The notes: generated by a model from the sequence alone, not told the origin. A stretch of 64,000 nucleotides of DNA from Bacteroidetes bacterium UBA5697 (GCA_002420145.1 DIHL01000019.1:5560-69559); one strand, 5' to 3'. Shown: positions 1 through 10,200, counted from the first letter of the stretch. Numbers and translations: made by a program.

Positions 1-1
1 C

Positions 2-553
2 TACAAAGCTGGCGGGTGGAAAGGTACTCAAGATTTAGATGGGGGAACTTTATTTACACAGTTCTCTCATTGGATTGATATCATGTATTGGGTATTTGGA
101 GATATTAAAAACATTCAAGCAAAGTTTGCAGATTTTAATCACCAAAACTCAACTGCTTTTGAAGATAGTGGATTTGTAAGTTTTGATTTTGTAAATGGTG
201 GAATGGGAAGTATTAATTACTCTACAGCTGTTTGGGATAAAAACTTAGAATCTTCTTTAACTATTGTTGGCAGTAAAGGAAGTATTAAAGTTGGCGGACA
301 ATACATGGATCAAGTGGATGTTTGTAATATTAAAGATTATGTAATGCCTGCTTTAGCAGAAACAAATCCAGCTAATGATTATGGTGCTTACAAAGGCTCC
401 GCTAATAATCATCATAATGTAATAGAAAATGTAGTGGATACTATTACTGGAAAAACTAAAATTACTACTAATGCCTTAGAAGGCTTAAAAGTGGTTGATA
501 TTATTGAGCGTATTTACGCATTGCGCCCTGAATCAGTTATTAAAAATAAATAA
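2..553 (+). CDS. Gfo/Idh/MocA-family oxidoreductase, 3' part only
   Basis: The reading frame is open from base 2, so this is the C-terminal part (about 183 residues) of a gene that starts before the window; the first in-frame ATG at 83 is internal. The visible segment begins with a GWKGT...LDGGTLF..FSHWID stretch, which matches the C-terminal alpha/beta domain of NAD(P)-dependent sugar dehydrogenases of the Gfo/Idh/MocA family, including the UDP-GlcNAcA 3-dehydrogenase (WlbA) type. The NAD-binding Rossmann domain is outside the window. It lies 21 bp upstream of a nucleotide-sugar 6-dehydrogenase, which supports a role in making a uronic-acid sugar for surface polysaccharide. The exact substrate cannot be read from this fragment. 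Confidence 0.8.
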   Translation, partial: YKAGGWKGTQDLDGGTLFTQFSHWIDIMYWVFGDIKNIQAKFADFNHQNSTAFEDSGFVSFDFVNGGMGSINYSTAVWDKNLESSLTIVGSKGSIKVGGQYMDQVDVCNIKDYVMPALAETNPANDYGAYKGSANNHHNVIENVVDTITGKTKITTNALEGLKVVDIIERIYALRPESVIKNK

Positions 554-574
554 AAAAACATTAAAATATATATT

Positions 575-1867
575 ATGGGAATTTACAAAGACATCGTTGA
601 CAAAAAAGCTACAATCGCCGTTATTGGATTAGGATATGTTGGTTTACCTATCGCTTTAGCTTTTGCTAAAAAAGTAAAAGTTATTGGATTTGATATCAAT
701 GCTAAACGCGTTGATATGATGAATAAAGGCATCGATCCAAGTAACGAATTAACTAAAAAAGATTTTGCTAATTCTGATATTACTTTTACGCACAAATTAG
801 AAGATTTAAAAAAAGCAAAGTTCTTTATTATTGCCGTTCCTACTCCAATTGATGAACATAATTTGCCAGATTTAAAACCATTAATAGGTGCTTCAACAAC
901 TGTTGGAAAAGTTCTTAAAAAAGGAGATTATGTAGTTTATGAATCTACTGTTTATCCTGGTTGTACAGAAGATGATTGTATCCCTGTTTTAGAGCGCGAA
1001 TCAAAATTAAAATTCGTGAAAGATTTTAAAGTTGGTTATTCTCCTGAGCGTATTAATCCAGGTGATAAAGAACATACCATTACAAAAATCTTAAAAATCG
1101 TTTCTGGTTGTGATAAAGAAAGTTTAGAAGAAATTGCTAAAACTTACGAAATTATTGTTGAGCCAGGAACGCACCGTGCATCAAGCATTAAAGTAGCTGA
1201 AGCCGCTAAAATTATCGAAAACACTCAACGTGACGTGAACATTGCATTGATGAATGAATTATCAATCATCTTTAATAAAATGAACATTAACACGTATGAT
1301 GTTTTAGAAGCTGCTGGTACGAAATGGAATTTCTTAAAGTTCTTCCCAGGTTTGGTTGGCGGACATTGTATTGGTGTTGACCCTTATTATTTAACTTACA
1401 AAGCTGAATCTCTTGGATATCATGCTCGTGTTATTAATAGTGGCCGTTACGTAAATGACAGCATGGGTTATTATGTAGCAAAAAATTGCGTTAAGAAAAT
1501 TATTGCTGCTGGAAAAAACATCAGCAAATCAAAAGTATTAATTATGGGTGCTACGTTTAAAGAAGACGTTAGCGATATTCGTAATAGTAAAGTAGCAGAC
1601 ATTGTTAAAGAATTAAAATCCTTTGGTGTAAAAGTGGAGATAGTTGACCCGCATGCTGATAGTGCAGAATTAAAACACGAATACGGTTTCGGTTTAAATA
1701 AATTAGCTAAAGGTTACGATGGAGTTATTGTAGCTGTTAATCATCAAGAATACAAAACTTTAGATGAAAAATTCTTTAAATCAATTCTTTCTACCAAAGG
1801 TGTGATAGTTGATATTAAGGGAATGTATAAAAACAAAATGAAAGGTTTAACCTACTGGAGTCTTTAA
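575..1867 (+). CDS. tviB: UDP-N-acetylhexosamine 6-dehydrogenase (TviB/WbpO-like)
   Basis: A full-length (430 aa) nucleotide-sugar dehydrogenase. The N-terminal Rossmann motif GLGYVGLP is at about residues 18-25, the central domain carries a YSPERINPGD motif near 155-163, and the catalytic cysteine is in GGHCIGVDPYYL (C265). The family oxidises the C6 hydroxyl of a UDP-sugar to a carboxylate in two NAD-dependent steps; the YYLTYKAESLGY sequence after the cysteine is typical of the UDP-GlcNAc/GalNAc (TviB, WbpO) branch rather than UDP-glucose dehydrogenase. The product would feed the adjacent Gfo/Idh/MocA oxidoreductase in synthesis of an acidic sugar for O-antigen, capsule or exopolysaccharide. 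The branch assignment is inference; the enzyme class is secure. Confidence 0.9.
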   Translation: MGIYKDIVDKKATIAVIGLGYVGLPIALAFAKKVKVIGFDINAKRVDMMNKGIDPSNELTKKDFANSDITFTHKLEDLKKAKFFIIAVPTPIDEHNLPDLKPLIGASTTVGKVLKKGDYVVYESTVYPGCTEDDCIPVLERESKLKFVKDFKVGYSPERINPGDKEHTITKILKIVSGCDKESLEEIAKTYEIIVEPGTHRASSIKVAEAAKIIENTQRDVNIALMNELSIIFNKMNINTYDVLEAAGTKWNFLKFFPGLVGGHCIGVDPYYLTYKAESLGYHARVINSGRYVNDSMGYYVAKNCVKKIIAAGKNISKSKVLIMGATFKEDVSDIRNSKVADIVKELKSFGVKVEIVDPHADSAELKHEYGFGLNKLAKGYDGVIVAVNHQEYKTLDEKFFKSILSTKGVIVDIKGMYKNKMKGLTYWSL

Positions 1868-1878
1868 TATTTTTTAAA

Positions 1879-2532
1879 TTGAGTTATAAACTAAGCGGAT
1901 TAAATCCTGAACAACAGCAGTTATTAGATGATGGTAAATTATTACCATTAATGGAAGAGTTCTACACCATTCAAGGTGAAGGTTTTAATACTGGTAAAGC
2001 TGCCTATTTTATTAGAATTGGTGGTTGTGATGTTGGTTGTCATTGGTGTGATGTAAAAGAAAGCTGGGACGCAAGTTTACACCCTTTAACAACTACCGAA
2101 AAAATTATAGAAAACGTTTTAGAAAGTAAAACGCCTGCTGTTGTTGTTACTGGTGGAGAACCTTTAATTTACAACTTAGTTTATTTAACAGCATTATTAA
2201 AACAAAACAATATTCAAACCTATATCGAAACTTCTGGAGCTTATCCCTTGAGTGGAAATTGGGATTGGATTTGCTTGTCTCCAAAAAAGACAATGCTTCC
2301 AAAAGAAGAAAACTACTCAGCGGCTCATGAATTAAAAATTATTGTGTTTAATAAACATGATTTCATTTGGGCAGAAGAACAAGCTTCTAAAGTTGGAAAA
2401 GATTGCTTTTTGTATTTACAACCCGAATGGAGTAAACGCAATGAAATAACCCCGTTAATTGTGGAGTATGTGAAACAAAATCCACGTTGGATGATTTCTT
2501 TACAAACTCATAAGTATATTGATATCCCTTAA
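1879..2532 (+). CDS. queE: 7-carboxy-7-deazaguanine synthase QueE (radical SAM)
   Basis: QueE rearranges 6-carboxytetrahydropterin to 7-carboxy-7-deazaguanine in the queuosine/preQ0 pathway. The signature is EEFYTIQGEG followed by CDVGCHWC (about residues 50-57), the CX3CX2C cluster-binding motif of radical-SAM enzymes, and a VVTGGEPL motif near residue 90. Length (217 aa) is normal for the family. The start used is TTG at 1879, 11 bp after the preceding stop; the first in-frame ATG (before EEFYTIQGEG) would remove residues usually present in Bacteroidota homologues. No Shine-Dalgarno is visible. It is the only queuosine gene in the window and is probably cotranscribed with its neighbours. 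Confidence 0.92.
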   Translation: MSYKLSGLNPEQQQLLDDGKLLPLMEEFYTIQGEGFNTGKAAYFIRIGGCDVGCHWCDVKESWDASLHPLTTTEKIIENVLESKTPAVVVTGGEPLIYNLVYLTALLKQNNIQTYIETSGAYPLSGNWDWICLSPKKTMLPKEENYSAAHELKIIVFNKHDFIWAEEQASKVGKDCFLYLQPEWSKRNEITPLIVEYVKQNPRWMISLQTHKYIDIP

Positions 2533-2551
2533 TTTTCATTTTTATTACAAT

Positions 2552-3493
2552 ATGAAAAAAATACTTTGCATAGATTCAAATCATGATATACTTCACGAAA
2601 CGTTAATAGATGCAGGTTTTCATTGTGATTTATTTTGGAATAAATCCAAAGAAGAGTTAATTCAATTGTTGCCAAATTATGATGGCGCAGTTATTAGAAG
2701 CAAATTCAAATTCACTAAAGAAGTCTTAGACTCAGCTTCACGTTTAAAATGCATTGGACGGGTTGGTGCAGGAATGGAAAATATTGACGTAGAATATGCT
2801 AAAAACAAAGGGGTCACTTGCGTCAGTGCTCCAGAAGGAAACAGAGATGCTGTTGGCGAACATGCTTTAGGAATGTTGTTGATGCTCTTGAATCATTTAA
2901 AGCGAAGCGATAACGAAGTTAGAAATGGCATATGGAAACGCGCTGAAAACAGAGGTCATGAAATTGCTGGAAGAACCATTGGTATTATTGGTTATGGAAA
3001 TATGGGTTCTGCTTTTGCAAAAAAGTTGAAAGGTTTTGATTGCGAGATATTGGTTTATGACAAATATAAAATAGGCATCGTTGGCGAACATATAAAAGAA
3101 TCATCGTTATACGAAATTTACGAAAAAGCAGATGTGGTGAGCATACATCTTCCTTTAACAGAAGAAACAAACTATTATATCAATGATGATTTCATTTCTT
3201 ATTTCAAAAAAAATATTTACATCATTAATACAGCTCGTGGTAAATGTTTAAATACCACTGATTTAGTAAAACACCTAAAAACAGGAAAAGTGATTGGTGC
3301 TTGTTTGGATGTTTTAGAATATGAATCAGTATCTTTTGAAAACATTGATACCACTACTCTACCAGAGCCTATGCAGTATTTATTGAAAAGTGAAAACGTC
3401 ATTTTAACACCTCACATCGCTGGCTGGACTCATGAGTCAAATTATAAGATGAGTAAAATTATTGCCGAGAAAATGATTGAGGTTTTAAGATAA
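2552..3493 (+). CDS. D-isomer-specific 2-hydroxyacid dehydrogenase (SerA-like)
   Basis: A 313-residue NAD-dependent 2-hydroxyacid dehydrogenase. The Rossmann motif GIIGYGNMG is near residue 144, and the three catalytic positions of the family can be read: Arg in INTARG, Glu in LDVLEYES and His in LTPHIAGWT. It resembles the phosphoglycerate dehydrogenase subgroup but has no C-terminal ACT domain. The start is placed at ATG 2552 (MKKILCID); an in-frame ATG at 2519 would overlap queE and add an atypical 11-residue leader. Neighbours are queE upstream and a dipeptidase downstream, which give no clear clue to the substrate. D-3-phosphoglycerate, hydroxypyruvate or another D-2-hydroxyacid remains possible. 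Confidence 0.88.
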   Translation: MKKILCIDSNHDILHETLIDAGFHCDLFWNKSKEELIQLLPNYDGAVIRSKFKFTKEVLDSASRLKCIGRVGAGMENIDVEYAKNKGVTCVSAPEGNRDAVGEHALGMLLMLLNHLKRSDNEVRNGIWKRAENRGHEIAGRTIGIIGYGNMGSAFAKKLKGFDCEILVYDKYKIGIVGEHIKESSLYEIYEKADVVSIHLPLTEETNYYINDDFISYFKKNIYIINTARGKCLNTTDLVKHLKTGKVIGACLDVLEYESVSFENIDTTTLPEPMQYLLKSENVILTPHIAGWTHESNYKMSKIIAEKMIEVLR

Positions 3494-3514
3494 TTTTTGA
3501 CTAATAGATTCATT

Positions 3515-4171
3515 ATGAAAAAACGACTATTCCATTTCTTAATTATAAGTATATGTTTCTTAATTCTAAATAGTTGTGCTACTAAATTACCAATTGAAAA
3601 AGGTGATTTTAAAGAAACTAACCTAGTAGAATTAGCAAAGCTAGATTCTACTATTATACTAGATATAAAATACGCTACCAGCAATAATTTTGTTGGACAA
3701 CCTGTTTATAAAGAAGCTAGAGCCTTTTTACAAAAAGATGCAGCTGAATCTTTAAAAAGGATTAATGCATCTTTAAAACCACTTGGCTACGGCATCATTG
3801 TATTTGATGGTTATAGACCTTGGGATGTAACCAAAATATTTTATGATGTAACCTCTAAAGAAAATAAAAAATTTGTAGCTGATCCAAAAGAAGGTTCTCG
3901 ACACAATAGAGGTTGTGCCGTTGATGTGACTTTATATGATTTAAAAACAAAAAAAGAAATACAAATGCCTGGTGCTTACGATGAAATGACGGAACGCTCT
4001 TATTTTGATTATTCTGGAGGAACTGAAGAGCAACGTAAAATGAGAGACTTATTAATAGAAAAAATGCAAGCCGATGGATTTACGGTTTATAAATACGAAT
4101 GGTGGCACTTTGATTTTAAAGATTGGCAAAAGTACCGTATTACCAATGTGCCTTTTTCTGAGATAAAATAA
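3515..4171 (+). CDS. ddpX: D-alanyl-D-alanine dipeptidase, lipoprotein (VanX/DdpX-like)
   Basis: A 218-residue zinc dipeptidase of peptidase family M15D. The motif SRHNRGCAVDVTLYD contains the SxHxxGxAxD zinc ligands, and YEWWHFDF supplies the catalytic Glu and third ligand His. The N-terminus (MKKRLFHF..) is a signal sequence ending in a lipobox LNSC, so the enzyme is probably anchored on the periplasmic side. VanX-type enzymes in glycopeptide-resistant bacteria act in the cytoplasm, but lipoprotein versions such as this are usually linked to peptidoglycan recycling. Start chosen at ATG 3515; a TTG at 3497 would put six residues ahead of the signal peptide. No vanHA-like genes accompany it, so vancomycin resistance should not be inferred. 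Confidence 0.9.
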   Translation: MKKRLFHFLIISICFLILNSCATKLPIEKGDFKETNLVELAKLDSTIILDIKYATSNNFVGQPVYKEARAFLQKDAAESLKRINASLKPLGYGIIVFDGYRPWDVTKIFYDVTSKENKKFVADPKEGSRHNRGCAVDVTLYDLKTKKEIQMPGAYDEMTERSYFDYSGGTEEQRKMRDLLIEKMQADGFTVYKYEWWHFDFKDWQKYRITNVPFSEIK

Positions 4172-4225
4172 TTTTTGCCTATCTCAACCTAACATACTAT
4201 CTTGGCGGCTCAAAAATAACCCATT

Positions 4226-4780
4226 ATGGCTACAACATCTGATTTATCTAGAAACGCATTTATAAGATACAATAACGAATTAGTTCAAGTATTAGATTAC
4301 GATCACATTACTCCTGGAAAAGGAAATGCAATCTATTCTTGCAAATGCCGTAATGTAGAAACTGGAAAACAAAGTGAAATTCGTTTCCGTTCTGGTGAAA
4401 AAATTGATTTAATCAGAGTGGATGAGCACGAAATGCAATACCTTTTTACTGAAGGAGATTTTTTAGTATGTATGAATCAAGAAACATACGATCAAATGCA
4501 TATTCCTAAAATTTTATTTGCGGATAGTATTCAGTTTTTAGAAGAAGGGATGGTTTTAAAAATTCGTTTTGATGAAAACGAAAAACCGTTAAATGGTTCT
4601 TTACCTCAATATATTGAATTAGAAGTAACTTACACTGAAGAAGGAGTTAAAGGGAAATCAGTGAAAACTGCTGAAGTAGGAAATGGCATCAAAATTCAAG
4701 TTCCTGTGTTTGTTGCTATTGGAGACAGATTAAAAATTAATACAGAAACTGGGGAATATGTTGAACGTGTTATGAAATAA
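4226..4780 (+). CDS. efp: Translation elongation factor P
   Basis: EF-P (184 aa) relieves ribosome stalling at polyproline stretches. The N-terminal KOW-like domain contains the loop TPGKGNA, with Lys32 at the position lysylated in enterobacterial EF-P; two OB-fold domains follow, with an S1-like VEV/GDRLKINTETGEYVERV C-terminal end. No modification enzymes (epmA, epmB, earP) are nearby. A TATCTTGG sequence at 4198-4205, close to the Bacteroidota -7 box, lies 20 bp upstream and may be its promoter. The gene ends at a strong bidirectional hairpin shared with the convergent helicase gene. Confidence 0.96.
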   Translation: MATTSDLSRNAFIRYNNELVQVLDYDHITPGKGNAIYSCKCRNVETGKQSEIRFRSGEKIDLIRVDEHEMQYLFTEGDFLVCMNQETYDQMHIPKILFADSIQFLEEGMVLKIRFDENEKPLNGSLPQYIELEVTYTEEGVKGKSVKTAEVGNGIKIQVPVFVAIGDRLKINTETGEYVERVMK

Positions 4781-4801
4781 TTAAAAACACAATATTAATT
4801 T

Positions 4802-4828
4802 AAAAGTCACCCTTGGGTGACTTTTTTT
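4802..4828. terminator. Bidirectional intrinsic terminator efp / helicase
   Basis: AAAAGTCACCC at 4802-4812 and GGGTGACTTTT at 4815-4825 form an 11-bp perfect stem with a TT loop, with A and T tracts on both sides. It sits between the convergent efp and helicase genes; the helicase stop codon (4827-4829) lies inside the T tract. Confidence 0.9.
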
Positions 4829-7172
4829 ATTTATTCAAATGCTTTTGAGTGGCTAAAGCATATTTTATTTCAGAATAAGAATAGTCATCTCCTAGTTCTT
4901 GTTTTAAAGGAGTTAATTTTTTTTCTCCTTCAATATATTTTGAAGTTTCAATGATTTTATCAAACTTCTCCTTCGTCACAAACTGTGTAACAGGAATCAT
5001 TCCTAAACTCACATAATGAGCTAAATGACTTTCAATAGTTGTTAAACCAAATCCTCTTTCTTGTGCTATTTCTTCGGGCATTTTCCCTTGCTTATATAAA
5101 GTAAAACTCAACTCTTTAGTATCGGGCTTTAACACTTTTATTTTCTTGGTGTCTCTGGTAACTGAGCCTGTCGAAGTTGCCAGAGACTCATTTTTTATTT
5201 TTTTACTTTTCTTGTTGGTTGAGCGAGCCGAAACCCGTTCTTCAAAAGCTGCTTTTTCAGTAATGGCTATGGTTTGTCTAACTAATTCTAAACGTTCATT
5301 TTGATTAACAGTTTGTTTTAATTGTTGTTTATTAAACTCCTTATTATTCAAGATAGTATCTATAACTGTTGATAATTTATCTAATTGTTGTAAATGCTTA
5401 AATAATAAACCCTCTAACTCTAATAATTCTTCTAAATATGTTTTTATCTGTTTTTCATCCTTTAGTAATTCGATATGAACTAACATAGATTTCGACATCT
5501 CTTTTAAAACAGGATAAAAATAATTTTTAGCAGCAACATGTCGTGTTTGAACAGTTTGTAAATAGTCCTCTGCCCTAGCCTCAAAAATTTGCATTAACTG
5601 ATTACTAAATTTATCAGCGTTTATTTTTAATGGTTCAAATTTATCTAATAGTGCCTGTGCCCAATCTTGATGTTTTTGTTTATTGGACTTATTTTCTGCC
5701 ATAGTATAACTTGCCACGTGATTTCTCAAACAAGTGTAAAGCCATACAAAATCATATGCTTTTAAAACATATACTTTTAAAAAGAAAATGGTTTCCTTAT
5801 CAATTAATTGTTTTACTTCTTCAGTTTTTGGTTTATTCTCTGTATAATCTACCAAAGTTTTATCTTGAGATATGGCATTAAACTGAATAGGAGACGTTAA
5901 GACCAAGCCATCTAATGATTTTAAACGAGAAAGAGCCACATAAACCTGCCCTGGTGCAAACGCACGATTAATATCTAAAATAGCTTTTTCAAAAGTTAAA
6001 CCCTGACTTTTATGAACTGTAATAGCCCAGGCTAGCTTAATTGGATATTGAGTAAATGTGCCAATAGTATTTTCATCAATCTCATTAGTAACCTCATTTA
6101 ATTCATACTTGATGTTTTTCCATTCATATTTTTCTAACATAAAAGGCTTTGTACCATCTCTAAAATCAATTTCAATTTCCTTATCTGTTAAATGAGATAC
6201 GACTCCTATTTTTCCATTAAAAAACTGCTGTTTACCACTCACATCATTTTTAATAAACATAATTTGAGCTCCTAATTTTAGTTCTAAATAGGATTCAACG
6301 GGATAGGCATATTCATTAAAATCTCCTTCTATATTAGCATTAAAAAAATACGATTTACCTTTTAATTCTTGTAAAGCAGATTTATTTAAGGTATCTGCTT
6401 TTTGATTATGAGTTGTGAGAGTAATAATATTTAATGCCGATGCAGCATCAAAATTAGGTTTATAATAGGTGTTTAATAAATCAATATTAGCTTGAGTCAC
6501 TTTATTGTGTCTAAGATTATTTAATAAATCAATAAACGTATTATCTGATTGACGATATATTTTATCTAGTTCAATATAAACAGGCTTTTCATTTCTTAAC
6601 ACTTGAGCATCAAAAAAATAAATGCTACTGTAATAGTTTCGTAAAACATTCCATTCATCTTCTTTAACAACAGGTGGCAATTGCATTAAATCTCCAATAA
6701 ATAATACCTGCACTCCACCAAAAGGTTTATGCTGTTGTCTTCTAATACTTTTCAATACAAAATCAATCGTATCCAATAAATCAGCCCTCAACATACTCAC
6801 TTCATCAATTATCAATAATTCTAATTCTTGAAGCAATTTTCGTTTCTGGTCACGCATATTTAAATGCTTAACCATTGTGTAAGGAGTGTTTATTTTTGTA
6901 GCCGTATTCTCAATTTTATAACTGCTATCAGGCACAAATAAGCCAAATGGAATTCCAAACTGTGAATGAATAGTAACACCACCTGCATTAATAGCTGCTA
7001 TGCCTGTTGGCGCTACAATAATGGCATTTTTATGAGTATGTTCAATGATGTTTCTTAAAAAAGTAGTTTTTCCAGTACCAGCCTTTCCAGTTAAAAAAAC
7101 AGGTTTACTAGTTTGATTAATACACTTGGCAGCAAGTTCAGCAGGACTAAGATTTAATTGAATATCAGACAT
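4827..7172 (-). CDS. PIF1/RecD2-like helicase with C-terminal HTH domain
   Basis: A 781-residue SF1 helicase. Walker A (GKAGTGKTT) is near residues 29-37, Walker B reads LLIIDEVSML, motif III is FIGDLMQLPPV, and the C-terminal helicase motif HKSQGLTFEKA with YVALSRLKSLDGLVL follows near residues 390-430. A long helical middle region leads to a C-terminal helix-turn-helix domain (PEEIAQERGFGLTTIESHLAHYV, about residues 705-727, written here only to mark it as the helicase-associated HTH type). Such proteins act in DNA repair or unwinding, but the exact task here is unknown. The linker before the HTH contains two REP-like palindromes in frame (5151-5187 and 5217-5235). The -7 box at 7181-7188 suggests a nearly leaderless transcript. 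Confidence 0.88.
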   Translation of the reverse strand: MSDIQLNLSPAELAAKCINQTSKPVFLTGKAGTGKTTFLRNIIEHTHKNAIIVAPTGIAAINAGGVTIHSQFGIPFGLFVPDSSYKIENTATKINTPYTMVKHLNMRDQKRKLLQELELLIIDEVSMLRADLLDTIDFVLKSIRRQQHKPFGGVQVLFIGDLMQLPPVVKEDEWNVLRNYYSSIYFFDAQVLRNEKPVYIELDKIYRQSDNTFIDLLNNLRHNKVTQANIDLLNTYYKPNFDAASALNIITLTTHNQKADTLNKSALQELKGKSYFFNANIEGDFNEYAYPVESYLELKLGAQIMFIKNDVSGKQQFFNGKIGVVSHLTDKEIEIDFRDGTKPFMLEKYEWKNIKYELNEVTNEIDENTIGTFTQYPIKLAWAITVHKSQGLTFEKAILDINRAFAPGQVYVALSRLKSLDGLVLTSPIQFNAISQDKTLVDYTENKPKTEEVKQLIDKETIFFLKVYVLKAYDFVWLYTCLRNHVASYTMAENKSNKQKHQDWAQALLDKFEPLKINADKFSNQLMQIFEARAEDYLQTVQTRHVAAKNYFYPVLKEMSKSMLVHIELLKDEKQIKTYLEELLELEGLLFKHLQQLDKLSTVIDTILNNKEFNKQQLKQTVNQNERLELVRQTIAITEKAAFEERVSARSTNKKSKKIKNESLATSTGSVTRDTKKIKVLKPDTKELSFTLYKQGKMPEEIAQERGFGLTTIESHLAHYVSLGMIPVTQFVTKEKFDKIIETSKYIEGEKKLTPLKQELGDDYSYSEIKYALATQKHLNK
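5151..5187. repeat. REP-like palindrome inside helicase coding sequence
   Basis: GTCTCTGGTAAC at 5151-5162 pairs with GTTGCCAGAGAC at 5176-5187 with one mismatch, around a loop containing TGAGCCTGTCGAA. The loop core TGAGC-n-CGAA recurs at 5217-5235, 26991-27010 and, inverted, 27031-27050. It is read in frame in the helicase as the peptide SLATSTGSVTRD in the low-complexity linker ahead of the HTH domain. Confidence 0.75.
5217..5235. repeat. Second REP-like core inside helicase coding sequence
   Basis: GGTTGAGCGAGCCGAAACC has GGTT/AACC arms and the TGAGC-n-CGAA core of the same family as 5151-5187 and lies only 29 bp from it. It encodes the linker peptide RVSARSTN on the minus strand. Confidence 0.55.
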
Positions 7173-7180
7173 TTGTTAGG

Positions 7181-7188
7181 CAAAATTA
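7181..7188 (-). promoter_or_regulatory. -7 promoter box of the helicase gene
   Basis: On the minus strand this reads TAATTTTG, matching the Bacteroidota -7 consensus TAnnTTTG. Its last base is 8 nt before the helicase ATG, so transcription would begin within a few bases of the start codon. Confidence 0.55.
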
Positions 7189-7283
7189 ATCCTTTTGTAA
7201 AATATCCAACCAGAATTTGTTAAATAGTTAATATTTAGTATCTTGCCTACTTAATTTGTAACAAACGCTTTAACTAATAAACT

Positions 7284-10200
7284 ATGAGTGAACGAATACT
7301 TCGAGCCCTAATGCAAATGTTTGCCATCATCGCTAAAGTTGATGGAATTAGCAACACAGGTCGTTCTATTGTTGAGTCTTTCTTAAAACAACAATTAAAT
7401 AAGGAACAGGTAGAGAAGTACTTGGTCATTTTTGATGAATTTATCGAAGCTCAACAAGCTGGTTCTAAGAAAAAAGATGGGTCTGCTAAGCGTACATCTT
7501 TAAACTCGGTTAAAGTATTAAAGATTTGTACTCAAATTAATCAAGAATTAGAGCAACCTCAAAAAATCATCGTTTTAATACGTTTACTTGAATTTATTTA
7601 TTCTTCTGATGAAATTTCAGAACAAGAAAATGAGTTTGTAGTTACTGTAGCTGATACCTTCAACATTTCTATTGAAGAGTTTAATCAATTAAGAGCTTTT
7701 GTTGAAGATACAGCTGAGAAAATTCCTAATTCTCCTCACATCTTAGTTATTAACAACAAAGAAAATGGTTATGAAAACGCTTGTAAACACATTTATTGTG
7801 ATGCTTTAACATCTGATGTTCGTGTCATTCAAATTGATAGTGTGGGTATGTACGCTTTGCGTATCTACGGAAACATTGAACTTCAATTAAACGGACAAGG
7901 TATTTCAAAAGACCGTATTCATATTTTAACACCTGGTTCGTCTTTAAGAAATTCGAGAGTAAAACCTATTTACTATAGCGATATTATTGGTCGTTTCTTA
8001 GCAGATAGTTCAAAAGCACGTATTTCGTTTGAAGCAAAAAATATTGAATACAAATTTAAAGGTGGTAAATTAGGCTTACGTAATATCAATATCCGCGAAG
8101 AAAGCGGAAAATTAATTGGTATTATGGGAGGTTCTGGTGCTGGTAAATCAACCTTATTAAACGTTTTAAATGGAGTTGAAGTTCCAAGTGGTGGACAGGT
8201 TTTAATAAACGGAAAAAACATTCACGTTGAAAAGAAATTTGTGGAAGGGGTTATTGGACACGTTACCCAAGATGATTTACTAATTGAAGAATTAACAGTG
8301 TATCAAAACCTGTTCTACAATGCTAAATTATGTTTTGGAAACTTAACAGATGAGGAAATTGCTAAAAAGTGCCATGCCTTATTAGCTGATTTAGGTTTAT
8401 CTGAAACGAAAGATTTAAAAGTTGGTTCTCCATTAGAAAAAACAATTTCGGGTGGACAACGTAAACGTTTAAATATTGGTTTAGAGTTAATACGTGAACC
8501 ATCTGTTTTATACGTCGATGAGCCTACTTCTGGTTTATCGTCTCGTGACTCTGAAAACATTATGGACCTTTTAAAAGAATTATCTTTAAAAGGCAAACTA
8601 ATATTTGTGGTTATTCACCAACCATCATCAGATATTTTCAAAATGTTTGATAAGCTTCAGATATTAGACGTTGGCGGTTATCCAATTTATTATGGAAACC
8701 CAGTTGATGCTGTTTCATACTTCAAAACATTAGTACAACACGTTAATGCCGAAGAAAGTGAATGCTGGAACTGTGGTAACGTGAATCCAGAATTAATTTT
8801 CAATATTATTGAAAGTAAAGTATTAGATGAATACGGTAACTTAACACATAACCGTAAAACAAGTCCATCAGAATGGAATAAAAGTTATGTAGAGAAAATT
8901 GAATCTACTATTGGAGATATTAAGCATCAAGACGAAATTCCAGATGCTATTTTTAAAATCCCAAATGCCTTTAAACAATTTAAAGTGTTTATGACAAGGG
9001 ATGTGAAAAGTAAGTTGACTAATACTCAGTATTTACTAATCAACTTAATTGAAGCTCCAGCTTTAGCATTTGTATTAGCGGCCTTAATTCGTTTCTATAA
9101 TTCAGATGCTAATAATACCAAAGGATATTTTTTCAGAGAAAATGAAAACGTTCCTGCTTACATGTTTATGTCTGTTGTAGTAGCTTTATTTATAGGATTA
9201 ACTGTTTCTGCTGAAGAAATTATAAGAGATAGAAAAATCCGTAAACGTGAATCTTTTTTAAATTTAAGTAAAGGAAGTTACTTGTGGAGCAAAATCATTA
9301 TCATGTTTATATTATCCGCTATTCAAACATTTATGTTTGTGCTAGTAGGTAATTTAATTATGGGTGTAAAGGGCATGTATTCTGATTATTGGTTAGTTCT
9401 TTTCTCTTCATCATGCTTTGCTAATATGCTAGGATTGAATATTTCGAGTGCATTTAATAGTGCAGTAACCATTTATATTTCTATTCCTTTTTTAATTATC
9501 CCACAATTATTATTAGCTGGAGTGGTTGTTAAATTTGATAAATTAAATCCTGTTTTAGCAAAACAAGGCGGTGTGCCCTACGTTGGCGAAATGATGGCTA
9601 GTAGATGGGCTTTTGAAGCTTTAGCTGTTAATCAGTTTAAAGCAAACAAGTTCCACTCAAATTTTTATAAATACGAAAAAGCGATCAGTATTGCCTCATA
9701 CAAAAAAGTGTATTGGATTCCTGAATTACAAAATAAAATGACCAAGATTGATGGCATTTTAAAAGACGCTTCTAAAAAAGCTGAATTAGAAAGGGATTTC
9801 ACACTTCTGAAAAATGAGTTACTTAAAGAACAAAAATATTTAAAGAATAAGTATCAATTTGAAGGTATTAATCAATTAAATGGCAAAGATTACACGCCTG
9901 CTATTGCTGCTTCTTTAAAACAATTTTTAACTAAAATTAATGAGCACTATATTAATTTTGAAAATAAAGCTAGAAAACAAGAAGATGAGGTGACTCAAAA
10001 ATTAATCAAACAATTAGGTAATGAGCAATTCATTAACATGAAGGATGATTACACGAACGAGGCACTTGATCAATTTATGTTAAACAGTAATGATTTAGGA
10101 GATAGATGTTTGGAACACGAAGGCCGATTAATTCAAAGAATTGAACCTATTTATTTAGACCCTAGCGAATCTAACTTAGGGGCTGCTCATTTTTATGCTC

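Noticed and set aside
583..795. Minus-strand ORF inside the nucleotide-sugar dehydrogenase gene, and similar overlapping ORFs across the window
   Set aside because: Shadow frames of strong genes with no family pattern of their own.
3515..4171. Vancomycin resistance from the VanX-like gene
   Set aside because: No vanH or D-Ala-D-Lac ligase nearby and the protein is a lipoprotein, which fits wall recycling.
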